Below, piece by piece: positions 21,713 through 32,699 of a stretch of DNA of 64,000 nt (the first letter of the stretch is position 1; the number at the start of each line of letters is the position of its first letter). The stretch lies in contig CM020513.1 in the NCBI GenBank assembly GCA_009823395.1, forward strand, positions 3,641,501 to 3,705,500, written 5' to 3'. A program made the translations under genes and the position numbers. The stretch comes from Thamnaconus septentrionalis. Lineage: Eukaryota; Chordata; Actinopteri; Tetraodontiformes; Monacanthidae. A model generated the notes under the pieces. It saw only the letters and a list, made by a program, of their open reading frames with translations. It was not told the origin of the DNA and did not search any database.

Positions 21713-22181
21713 AACAGAAAAAGTAAGGAAATTTGTGTTTGGTAGATTGCTTCCTGGAAATAAAAAATGTGACAACTCTTCTCTGCTGAGTCAAACAGCT
21801 TGTGATGACAATCCTTGTTTTTCCAGTGGGGAGACGCCACCCCACACCATCACACTGCCTCCACCAAAATGTTGCTCTGTCGGTGCAGCAATCAGCACAA
21901 CGTTCTCCACGTCTTCTCCACGCTTTCCACCTACTGACCACTGTAGCACAACCCATTTTCACAGGTGCTGCCACCTTCAGGGGGTACCAGAAGCTCAAAA
22001 AAGAGTCAATAGCAACAGCAGAATAAGCTGTTTGTGTGACACCATTTAAAAGAGTAATAAACAGGCTTTCCAACTATATAATATATTTCCAAGAAGCATT
22101 GTTACAACAAAGAAATAATCTACGTCCGAAGCTTGGGGTTGGAGTTGGTAACGGTACAGAACATCTACAGTGTAGACATAC

Positions 22182-22244
22182 AGGTGTAGACTGTATGTGT
22201 TAAATGGTGTAGACTCTACACCTTCCAACACATAGTCTACACCT
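22182..22244. repeat. nested inverted repeat / hairpin
   Basis: Outer arms AGGTGTAGACTGTATGTGTT (22182-22201) and AACACATAGTCTACACCT (22227-22244) pair except for a 2-nt bulge. Inside sits a second hairpin, GGTGTAG-ACT-CTACACC (22206-22222). The GTGTAGAC word recurs at about 22171. It could be a foldback element end or an RNA hairpin. Confidence 0.7.
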
Positions 22245-22640
22245 GTTATGGAAACATTTGTCAAAAATTATGACCATATTATTTTAAATCACCAATCCAG
22301 AAAATTCTTTCAGTTTCTTAAACAATGTATGCAATTATCCAATCCATCCATGTTTTACAACAGCATGTGTCCCGTAGTTAATATGCAAACTGTGGTCATC
22401 TCTCAGGTCTCCTTTTGCATGGTACTTCAGGCCACACGATGTGGGCGTGGCCTTGCTGCTTTACCCTATCCTGACATTGCTATGAAGATGAAAGACACAG
22501 ATTCAAGGCAGAGGTCATCTGTCAGATCAAAGTCACTGGAGAGCTAAGAAAGTCCCTTGAATTAGCTGCTGGAACGCATTTTGAAAAAGATTAGATTCTT
22601 TTTTGAGAGTGGCAAAACATTGACTTTTCCAATTCCAAGC

Positions 22641-23168
22641 ATGTCGCAGGATTGGATTTATGCAAGTGAGGGAGATGGAGACTGGGAGTTGTGTTTAAAA
22701 CCGGAGGAGAAAAACGTCGCTGCTAAGCATGAGTCTGACGTGGACACTGAGGAGGTGGAGGATGACGTGTCGATGTCTCCCACTCCTGAGATGTCCTCGA
22801 TCACCACTCAGCTCAAGAAGAACAATAGTGAGGTCGAAGAGCTGAGAGCAAAGGTGTGTTACCTCGAGGATCAGATAGATGAACTCAAGAGAGAGTTCAG
22901 CATCAAACTGGCCCATCAGAGAAACGCAAGTTCGTCTGATGCCCCAGAGCAACGGGACTTACCCAAGGCCCTGGCCAATGGAAGTCTTGGTCAAAACGGT
23001 CAAAGTGAAAAGCCAAGAAGCTCTTGGAGACGCTGGCCCAGAGGTCTTCTGGGAGCAATCATTGGCTTTACCACCGTTGGTGTATTTACCTCAGTGGTTA
23101 TGTTGATTTCTACAGTGCATCTACTGACTAAGTGTTGCAGTTCTCTAACGTTTCCACTGCATGGCTGA
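22641..23168 (+). CDS. unrecognised 175-aa coiled-coil, tail-anchored protein
   Basis: I do not recognise this protein. From the MSQ start at 22641 it has 175 aa; the frame is open 60 bases further upstream, but the MSQ start matches the neighbouring 289-aa ORF. Residues 1-50 are acidic (W.YASEGDGDWE, then DTEEVEDD). Residues about 58-95 form a heptad-like helix (ITTQLKKNNSEVEELRAK...), probably a coiled coil. A basic WRRWPRG motif (about 132-138) precedes a hydrophobic segment at about 139-163, near the C terminus, with a short CC-containing end. This looks like a C-tail anchor facing the cytosol. It shares N-terminal pattern, intron-free coding and tail position with the ORF at 19918, so the two are probably diverged paralogues. 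Confidence 0.68.
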   Translation: MSQDWIYASEGDGDWELCLKPEEKNVAAKHESDVDTEEVEDDVSMSPTPEMSSITTQLKKNNSEVEELRAKVCYLEDQIDELKREFSIKLAHQRNASSSDAPEQRDLPKALANGSLGQNGQSEKPRSSWRRWPRGLLGAIIGFTTVGVFTSVVMLISTVHLLTKCCSSLTFPLHG

Positions 23169-23966
23169 TGAATTGATTTTTGTGGAACCCTAGCGCAGCG
23201 TCACATCCATCTTCCTGCATAACTATGGAAACATTTGCAATGATCAACGCTGGGACCTTTCTGGTGTCCTTCAAGTGCACTGGATTCCCCCTCACGTAAA
23301 ATGAAATGAGAGAGTTGATGTTTTGGCTTTTAAACATCATCAAGAAGACAAAAAATATGCTGCATGTGCACGAGTGTGGACAGTGACACTTGTTCCTTGC
23401 AGCCCCTCTTAACAGTGATCCAAAAATAAGCACAACAAAAGACAAAAAAAACAATAATACCTATTACTTGATAGTTCAAGCTCTGCCCCTGGCTGGTGGA
23501 TATAACAAGAAAACTGAAAAATACATTAAAAAAATGTTGAAAATCATACTTTTGTGAATTTAGTATGGTATTCATTTGCTGGATGATTTGTAATCACTGG
23601 GTCAAGTGAAATGAAAGCCAATGGGGAAAAAATTATGAATCAATCAAAATCAATACAGGCTAAAACAGAATGGGAAGTTATAGTAGAAAGAAGACACTCC
23701 CTTGCCCTGCGTGGACAGCTGAAAAGCTGTTCATAGCCACATGGTCATATGATACGCATGTGTTGATGAAACAACAATTTAAAATTAAAATAAAAATCTA
23801 CAACGGAAATTACACGACTAACACACTTAAAGGACAACCTTGGAGAGCGTCAGTCCAAAACACTTCACGCAGAGCACTTCACTTTGCACCATTAATGTTG
23901 GTTCTGCTCACAATTTCTATTTAGCTCAGTCACTGGGCTACATTAAAAGGCAACCAATGGTTAAAA

Positions 23967-24025
<59 letters not shown>

Positions 24026-24600
24026 CGCACTGGTCACATTGAAGTGGAAAGCAGTGAAAATCATTTGTTTTTTTATTCAAACTTTTGTCCATCCATCCAT
24101 TTTCTCTGACTGTTTCTCCTGGACTTCAGGGTTACTGGGGGGTTATGGGACAAGGGTTAACAGGAGGTTGAGGAGAATTAGTGCATATATATGATTGAGA
24201 AGTTACTTCTCGATGGTCTTTGAGAAGTATCGACTGACTCACCTGAAACCAACTTCACAGTTTATTTACAAGCAGTCGTTGCACAGCATCATCGCTCACA
24301 TTCTCGTTTTTGTGTGTCAGTTTCTATAAAAGGGAATCCTCACCTTCAATATCATCAACTGCCCGCAATGCACTGACTGGCCGCACAATGCAGACGCACT
24401 CGATGCTTTGAAGACGGTTGGAATCGAATCAAAGCTGCAGAGTGTCCCGGTCAGAACAGTTCTGCCGGCGGAGCTACTCGACACGCCACGGAGAGAGACC
24501 TCCTCCTGCAGGCTGCAGCCCATTGTTGATGTTCTCACGCTAACATACGAGATCCGGAGACCTGAGTCGAGTGCGCGGTCACATCCCGCCCCGACTTCCC
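23169..24600. other. intergenic, second tail-anchored ORF to ube2q2
   Basis: AT-rich, with a (TG)n microsatellite at 23970-24021. The last 300 bases become GC-rich and are probably the UBE2Q2 promoter and 5' UTR. No other gene is seen. Confidence 0.5.
23970..24021. repeat. (TG)n microsatellite
   Basis: About 26 TG units. Confidence 0.95.
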
Positions 24601-24637
24601 CTCTGCCAGCGGCCTGGTGGTTTGAGATGAGCAGAAG

Positions 24638-27600
24638 ATGTCGGTGTCGGGGCTGAAGGCCGAACTGAAGTTTTTGGAGTCAATCTTCGACCCAAACCAC
24701 GAGCGGTTCAGAATAATCGACTGGAAGCCCGACGAGCTGAGCTGCCAGTTTAACGTGACGGGGGAGAAGCTGCTGATCATCCACTGCAACATCACGGTGA
24801 GTCCGCGGCCAGCCAGCCTGCCTGCCTGTCCGCCCGCCGCTGCCTGCGCACTAGCTAGCGCAGCAGCCACCGACTATTAACTGAAAGCGGTCGGCGGACT
24901 GTTCCGTGTTGACAACATGAATGCGAATTTCGTTTTCGGTGTCTTTTCTAGCCGTGTCCCGCGTATAAACACATAAAGCCCGAGTGACCGGGTCGATCCG
25001 TGAAACGACTTCCCTGTAGTTTCTAATTCCACTTTGTAAAAGTGTGCGAGGGGCGAGAAAAAAAAATGTCGATCGGTTACGACGCCGTGATAGCTCATGC
25101 TAGCCTGTTAACAGGGGTTAACGGCGCAGCTAGCTTGTCTCGTTAGCCAAAATAACTGCGTTACTAATGAAAGTGCAGCGAATGGTAACTTCCTACTTAA
25201 TCCCCCGAATGCCTGGCGAAAGCCTTTGACCATAAAAAACATTGTCGAATTAGGGCGGCTTTTGGAACGTCAGTGCTGTGTTTTAGCGTTTTGTGTTAAT
25301 GTTTAAGAATCTTTATCGCTAAATGACGCCAGAGGCGGCGGCGGGTTGAGTTGTTTTGACCCTTTTCGCATTTTTTTTCTCTCTCCAGCAAATAGACCGA
25401 TCCGATCCGTTACATAAATTTAAACGGCAACCAAAACGCCTCTTTAATCAAGACATCTGGTTATAAGAGTGAGTAACGCAGGACTGCACTTCGCCTAGTC
25501 GTGTGTTGTTTTCTCCGCCGCCTTCGAACATCGCCAGGTGGGCCTGGCGTTTGTGCGCAGTTGATCGCCAGCCAATTCCTCGTTATCAAATACATCAGTA
25601 ATTTTGTTTATTCGTCCAGAATATTTGCTGCTTGGTCGTCAGAAAATTGCGCGTGACTCGCCATCGATGCCAAATCTTTTCACGGTTTGTGCGGTTGTGT
25701 GGCTGCGGTGGCAGGCAAACAGTGACTAAACATCACAACACCCACACGTTCAATACACAACACAGTCAGATTTTCCACCTATTCTCTTGCCGTGGGGCCT
25801 TAGTGAGCACTTAAGTGGACAGGCCTTGTTTTTATCAGTTATTTAAACTGTACTTATTTATTATTTTTATTTTAGATTAAATATTTTAATCCAGAATCCA
25901 ACTCAACCCTGACTGATAAAACTTTGGGCTAGAGAGCTGCTGGTTCCCAACAGATGTTCAGGATGAATTTCCAGTGAAGAGATTTGTGAATACGGCAAAG
26001 ACTCGGCAATTGGGATATTGGCCAATATTCCCTAATAATTATTTGTGTATTTGTTTAGTAATTCATCATATATAATCAACAAATAAGAATGCATACGTAT
26101 TTCTCATTTTTGTGATTTCAACCAATCAAACACCCTGTTGATATTTTTCTCTTCAACAAGCTAGTCAAGCTAGTCATTAATGTGGTGACATGTTAACATT
26201 GTAATATACCTGTTTGTATATACCGTTTAAATCCATACTTAAGGAAATGTGATGTCAAGATTTGCTGCTTCTCTCTTCAATGAGCCATTTATGAAGCTCA
26301 CTAGCCTTTTTGTGTGTGGTTCAGTGAGGTCAACAGCCACTGTCATCGGGTAAAATATCTGTTGTTATGAAACTATTTGTATTTTCTCTACTATTTTTTT
26401 TTTTTAATATACATTTTATTGCAGCATTTTAATGGTTACACAAAACAGTCTGTAAATGAGAGTAACAGCTGTAAAATAAATCCCAAACAAACCCACCCTC
26501 CCACTACCCACACTGTCAGCCCCACAAGGATAATTATAAATCAACATACATATAACATTAAAGCAAGAAAAAAAAACTAAAAAAAAAAAGCCTCTCCACT
26601 ATCTTTAAAATTGGATTATGACTGACTAGATTTCTGTTCTGAATGTCATGTTACAAAGTGGCCGGTTTCTAAAGTGTGTCGCGTGTTGCAGGAATCCTAC
26701 CCCTCAACGGCGCCAATATGGTTTGTGGATTCTGATGATCCCAGTCTGGCCGAGGTGCTGGAGCGACTGGAGGATGTGAGGAAGGGTAGCACACTGGTGA
26801 GTAGAAGTGGTCATTCAGCATCACCTTGGAGGGGTCACCCACCCCGGAGCCCAGGTGTTCACAGGCAGGCAGATTGTCTTTCTCAGGTAACCTTTCTGTC
26901 CCTCTGCTTGGTCCCACAGCTTCTCCAGCAGCTCAAGCGCCTCATCTGTGATTTATGTCGACTCTACAACCTGCCTCAACATCCGGACGTGGAAATGCTC
27001 GATCAGCCGCTCCCCGCCGGGCCGATTACTCAAGAGCGAAAGGTACTGATGGAGGAAAAAAAATGTCATTGTGCGAGTTGACGACGCAGTGTTTTGTGTA
27101 CTCAAAGCGTCCTCCGCATTTCAGCACGTGCACTCGGATGAGGTGACGTCTGAGGAGTCAGAGGAGGAAGAGATGGGGGAGGTAACTACTCATGACACTG
27201 GAGTGGAATATTTGCTGCTTAATGGTCCGATCCCATTACATCCTGTTTGCTATTGATATGCTGGCAGCAGGACATCGACCTGGACCAAGACCTGGACCAT
27301 TATGACATGAAAGAGGAGGAGCCAGTGGACGGAAAGAAGTCTGAAGACGATGGGATAGAGATGGAAAATCTGGCCATCTTGGAGAAGATTCGTAAAAACC
27401 AGAGACAGGATCACTTAAATGTGAGTGCCAACAACCAGAACACAATGGAACATTTGGTTTCATTTATTCTGCAAACAAGACGTGAACACATCGGGATTTT
27501 GAAGCTTCATCTTCTCACCTCGGTCGGTCTCATCGCTTCCTCTGTGTAATTTGTGTCACAGGGTGCAGTGTCCGGTTCCGTGCAAGCCTCGGACCGCCTA

Positions 27601-30250
27601 ATGAAGGAACTCAGGGAGATCTACAGATCACAGAGTTACAAGACGGGTGAGTACAGTGCAGTGAACTCCATACTGGTTGTGTTTTTTTTTTTTTTCAGCA
27701 GCAGCTGACTGAAAGTAACCCCCCCAATCCCCTGCTCTCTCTCTGTGCCCTCAGGTATTTATTCAGTCGAACTAGTCGGCGACAGCCTTTACGAATGGCA
27801 CGTCAAGTTAAGGACGTAAGTTCTCACACCAGTCCGCAGCTTTGTGTCATATGTGTGTATGTGTTCAGTCGTGGATTAGTGTTGAGTGTTTGCTGTGTCG
27901 TGTTGCAGGGTAGACCCAGACAGTCCATTACATAGCGACTTGCAGGTCTTAAAAGAGAAGGAAGGGGTGGACTACATTCTGCTCAATTTCTCCTATAAAG
28001 TAAGAGTTGTTTTTTTATTATCATTATTATTACAGATTGATTCATTTTGTCTTGTATAGAGGGGAAATGTTTGACTAAATTATTTTGCTTTATGAATGTG
28101 CAGGATAACTTTCCCTTTGACCCACCTTTTGTACGGGTCGTCGCCCCTGTCCTTTCCGGCGGGTGAGTTACGCACTGATCCTCCACCACTGCGGAATTCT
28201 CTCCTCTGATGTTGCTCACAGGTGTTGGGGGTGGAATTAGGAACTTGTCAGCAGAGATAGAGTCCTTTAGTTCACAAAGTGGAAAACTTATTTAGAGGGC
28301 CGCTGTTACGTCCCCACATAAGTCTAGGGTGGTGGGAGGTAACAACAAGATAAATTAGCGGGCGGAGGGAAGGGAAAAGGCAATGAATGTCTGCGAATGG
28401 GCAAATAAGATCATTTATTGCTAACAAAAAAGGGGGAACTTAGTCAATGAGAAAAACAAAAGATTACTGAAAGCTAATCAAGCAGCTGGTCAGCTAAACA
28501 ACAATCAGGAAGCAGCTCCTCTCCTGCGAAGCACAGCACACTGACACACAAGTCTACAGCTGCAAGCCGGCGGAGAGCGAGCGAGAGCAGGAGCGGGCGA
28601 GAGAGACATCCTCTTCCTGCAGCCTTTTATGCAGCGCCAGCTCAATCGCACATTCGCCACACCTGTGAAGGTAAATTGATGGAAGCTGCAGAGAGAGAGA
28701 GAGAGAGAGAGGCAAGGCCATGTCCCACACACACACCCCCAATACGGCTCCAAACAGCCCCTGTTATGACCTTTCCCACAGTGAATAAATAAATGATTGG
28801 TGGTCTACTGCCAACAATCCCTGTGGCCAGCTTGTATCAGCTGTAGGATTAGGAAGTTACCAGCAGATCCCTTTAAAGGGTCACTTTGGTTCCCGAGGTG
28901 GCAGACGAGCCAATGAGTCGTTTGCTTTGGACTGGCTGTAAAGGCTCGTATGACTCTGGAGAGCAAATAAAAGCCCCATCGTAAAACATGGTGTTTGATC
29001 TGACAGTGTGTTTGAGCAGCCTCGCTGGCAACGGGTCAAATCATAAAGGGTCCATCCGCTCAAAATCGAAATTGCACCCATGGCCGCTGTTGTTTTGGGT
29101 GTTCTGAGTGGAAGTGTTTGCTTCGGTGACACTTCACGGTGATGTGGCCTGAGCGTCTCGGCCCATCAGAAAGTGATGGCTAGGATGACTCAAGCGAAGA
29201 CGATGTAAAATTAATTTTAGCCCCATGAATTCTAAAAGAGCCAAGTGATGGACCTGCTTGGTAGTCACTCATCCCTGGTTGCTGTTTTTTCTGCAGCTAT
29301 GTGCTCGGCGGAGGGGCCTTGTGCATGGAACTCCTCACTAAACAGGTACGTCAGTGTGACTTTGTTCCCATCCAAGGAACAAGTGACGTCGCCTGCACTC
29401 ACTTTGTCCACAGGTTAAATAATGATGATGGGGGGGTTTTTTTTTTCTTTACAGGGCTGGAGTAGTGCCTATTCCATAGAGTCTGTCATTATGCAGATAA
29501 ATGCAACTCTGGTGAAGGGAAAAGCCAGAGTGCAGTTTGGAGCCAATAAGGTAAGTGGTGGCGCTGGTCAGACGGTCAGATTGCACCCTGCACTTTCACC
29601 ATTGAAACACTGCATGGAATTCAGCTTGTCAAAAAAAAAAAGCTAATATTTGATGTTGAAAACTGGATACAAGTCAAGACATTGATCAGAAACACAACAA
29701 ATCACAAGATCAACAATATTATATCATCAATATCACTGAACTGAACTGAAAACTCTGTTAACTTAAAAGGTGAAACAGCCTGTCGTCCTAAAGTACATCT
29801 GTCTGTAGACAGACAGATGTACTTTATTGATCTCAAATTGGGAAACACTGCAAATAGATTTCTAAATGTATTTCTTTAATTGATGAATTAATCTTTCAAG
29901 TTTTCCTTTTAAAAATGCAACAGAAACATGGATTGTTTTTTTTTCTGTTTTTTTATTTTTTTATTTATACTTTATGTGACTACTGCAGTTTCCTGAGCTG
30001 TTTCCTTTGTCTTCCAGAACCAGTACAATCTCGCTAGAGCACAACAGTCGTACAAATCCCTCGTGCAGATTCACGAAAAGAACGGTGAGTTGCATGCGAG
30101 CGTCGGTTGTGTCGGTTGACGTGCTTGTGCGTCTTGCTGCCGTGTTGTCGTGATTCCTGTCGACCAGAGAGTGACCAGTACGGGGCGGCTGGCGGCGTCT
30201 CTCCCTGTTTCCCCACAGGCTGGTACACACCCCCCAAGGAGGACGGATAA
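24638..30250 (+). CDS. ube2q2: ubiquitin-conjugating enzyme E2 Q2, complete
   Basis: An E2 that accepts activated ubiquitin as a thioester on its catalytic Cys and passes it to targets. Thirteen coding exons: 24638-24796, 26692-26796, 26920-27042, 27125-27181, 27271-27420, 27562-27646, 27755-27815, 27909-27999, 28104-28162, 29297-29345, 29455-29550, 30018-30084 and 30219-30250. All phases agree and give 377 aa, close to the human 375. The N-terminal RWD-like region starts [13 protein letters not shown]. An acidic linker ([22 protein letters not shown]) follows at about 130-175. The UBC domain lies in the C-terminal half, with catalytic Cys306 in [12 protein letters not shown]. The end is WYTPPKEDG. 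The acceptor of exon 5 is a NAGNAG (GCAGCAG), so a form with one extra Gln is possible. A short overlapping upstream ORF covers the start codon. Confidence 0.97.
24797..26691 (+). other. ube2q2 intron 1
   Basis: This 1.9-kb intron begins CpG-rich and includes several GCTAGC/GCTAAC words (25090-25150), which fits a promoter-proximal region. The right part is AT-rich and nothing else is recognised. Confidence 0.6.
28304..28756 (-). mobile_element. probable solo LTR of an LTR retrotransposon in ube2q2 intron 9
   Basis: The segment begins TGTTACG and ends CAAACA (TG...CA termini), with near-matching 5-bp flanks (GCCGC at 28299-28303, GCCCC at 28757-28761). Read on the minus strand it has a TATA-like CATAAAAG (about 28627) and, about 220 bases further, an AATAAA (about 28415), in the order expected for U3-R-U5. 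No internal coding sequence or second LTR is nearby. The boundary at the right is the less certain one. Confidence 0.55.
29791..29824. repeat. 34-bp near-perfect palindrome with retroposon-like flank
   Basis: Two perfect 16-base arms (AAGTACATCTGTCTGT and its complement) surround a 2-base centre. The following TTTATTGATCTCAAATTGGGAAAC resembles a common fish retroposon end. It lies in ube2q2 intron 11. Confidence 0.75.
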
Positions 30251-32240
30251 GGACGGGCCATCACTATGCACTGTGAACACACCTTTGGGTCAAACTATCT
30301 TGTTTTCCACCGGATTATTTCCCGCCCGCTCCGACCGAAGTGGAGACGCGTCATCTTAACTCATGGAAACCATTTTTCCCTCTGGCTCATCACCTGACAA
30401 GTATTCCTCCGCCCTGCTCCAGGAAGGACTATATTCTGGCGTCGCGCCGCTCGAGCATCACTGCTCGCTCTCTCTCTCTCTCTCCCCTCACTCCCCCGTT
30501 ATGCTCATTTGTATTAAAGGAAAGGAAAAAACAAAACAAAAAACTCTTTACCCCCCTGTGAATGAGCGCAGAAAAACACCTTTTGTTTTAGCTGCTTCAA
30601 GCAAAAATGGACTCTTCAAACTCTTAACATTGGAATTTTAAAAGATTGATGCTGAGGCTTTTAAAGCTTTTCCGCACTTGTTATTACTGACCCCCTTTTT
30701 TTTTCTTCTCTTAAAGTATAAGTGGTACATAAAATTCAAATATTGTGTTAGACTTTTCCCCCCTTTCGGCTGCTTTGGTTATTTTCAGTGTCCTTTCGAT
30801 AAACGAGCCAATTTTTCCTCCTCGGACAGCTCACGTGTAAACTCCTCCCCCTGAAACCTCGTCGGTGGAATGTTTGAGGGGACGGTGAGCGACAGACACC
30901 ATCTTGCACATCCTGGAGAGGATGCGTCAGGAGAGGCAGTTGTGCTAAGACGTGATTTTCCTGGCTAAAACTTTTAAGGGGTTTGTTTTTGCCTTATTTC
31001 TTTTGACCCCCGCACCCGGCTTGATTGAGAAGCGAGAGTCGTCTCCACGGCTGACGGTGGGGTTCCTTGATGTGGTTGGCTTGGATTGGAGTCTAAAGGA
31101 ATGACGAGTGCTTGGATGTATTTTTTTTTTTGTTTGTTTTAATTTTTATTTTCTTTTGTTCGGAAACTGTTCCAACTCTGCCCGCTAGTGTGGGAAAGCC
31201 AGCATGTCACATGCCCTGGTCGGTGGTTGGTGGTTTGTTCCCTGGTCGACTTGTTTGTTCCATGATGTCACGCCATCACTATCACTTCCCTTCGCCAGGG
31301 TCACCCTGTTCCACGCGGCTCCCGTCTCGTCTTTGCTTGGGATGGTTTGTCAGAGGGTACGAGACAGCCGAGCTGCACTAATGCTAACTTTGACCATGCA
31401 ATATTCTCCAGTACATTCTCAGTACCAGCGGCGGCGGCGCTGCACCTGTTAAGGCTTCCCTTTGCAGCTCCTTCGTTAACACTGTCTGCAGAGGGACGTT
31501 CGAACGGCAACTCAGGTAACAAAACAAATTAAAGGAGAGTTCCTGTGAGCGTGTGAGCGATTAATCCTGAATAAAAAAACAAACACAACAAGCTTAATTG
31601 AGAATGCGAAGGGACATGTTCTTCTCTTTAGTCTGAGCGATGGAAGATGGACTCTCACATTCTAGAAGACATGTTAACGGCATTAGCGTGACAACCGTCG
31701 CATCTAATTTGCTTCTCAAGTTCCACTTTGTTTTTTTTTTTTTTTTTTTAATCTCCAAATATTCCTCATCGAGATTAAGATTGTTGTTCAACTAGACCCT
31801 CGTTCCTGGGAGTGTTGAGAGACACAACAAGGAAAAGCCAAACTAAGCTTGAGAAGTCAGGAGGAGTTGATGGCTGGTGTGGCGGTGGAGGAAACATCCA
31901 GTCAGTCTTTCCCCGCTGCCGAAGCCCTCTCGTCCACAGGTTGTCTGCTTCCCTCTAAGAACTGCTTTCAGAAAGGACGCCGAGGTTTGATCTTGTTCAT
32001 TTTTTTTTTCATGCTGTGGTGAATAGATTTGCACGCTTCTCTTAACTGGACCGAGTGTCGACAGTCGTTCATTTATCTCATCCTGTCACTTCATCCTTCT
32101 GGCACCAACGTGCAGATCGTCTGGTACAGTCAGCTCACTGTGGTTTCTTTTTGTTTTCATTTTGCATTTGAAGAAAGTTTTGACCATGTACAGTAATTTG
32201 TAAACTTGCATCAAGTTTATGAATAAAGAATTTTAAGACT
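30251..32240 (+). other. ube2q2 3' UTR
   Basis: About 2 kb without other genes follows the ube2q2 stop. An AATAAA at 32222-32227 with a GT-rich region shortly after it marks the probable cleavage site near 32245. Short ORFs in it have no support. Confidence 0.6.
32222..32227 (+). terminator. probable polyadenylation signal of ube2q2
   Basis: AATAAA, then a GT-rich stretch (TTTTGTTCCCGTGTGG) about 30 bases on. Confidence 0.6.
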
Positions 32241-32439
32241 AGCGTGGCCTCACTGTTTTGTTCCCGTGTGGAAGACTTGAAATTGTCTTCATGGTTATTA
32301 TCATGAGCGGAGATGACACCCTGGCGGTACGACTGCCATTTTATAAGGTCTCATTATTGTCATCCCCGACTTAAGCAGAGCATCCTCACATAATTGACCT
32401 TTAACCCTGAACAATCTCGAGAAAACCCAATATTTGGCC

Positions 32440-32665
32440 CAGTTTACAACCTGCTAAACTGCTAAAACTGAAGCATCGTTCGACGTCTGTGGAAGTGGAC
32501 ACCAAGAATGTAGTCAGGAGCTAACACCTGGGTGAAGGCATTTTCACTTACTTGGAAGAGGCTTTGGTGCCCTTTGTGACATTACAAAGAGTTGATTGTT
32601 TCGGCAAGCATTAGGAGTCAAGGATGGACTTTCTTGTTCCTGGAGAGTTCACTGATGGGCTAAAG
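32440..32665. repeat. dispersed repeat with CCCTTTGTGACATTACAAAG core, copy 2
   Basis: Same block order as 6455-6700, between the convergent ube2q2 and scamp5 genes. Confidence 0.5.
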
Positions 32666-32699
32666 ACAGTTAACATTGTTCAGTCAATTTTCCTAATAT

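Noticed and set aside
22581..22640. Twenty-codon N-terminal extension of the 175-aa ORF
   Set aside because: The MSQ start at 22641 matches the neighbouring ORF, and the extension adds only a Phe-rich stretch without support.
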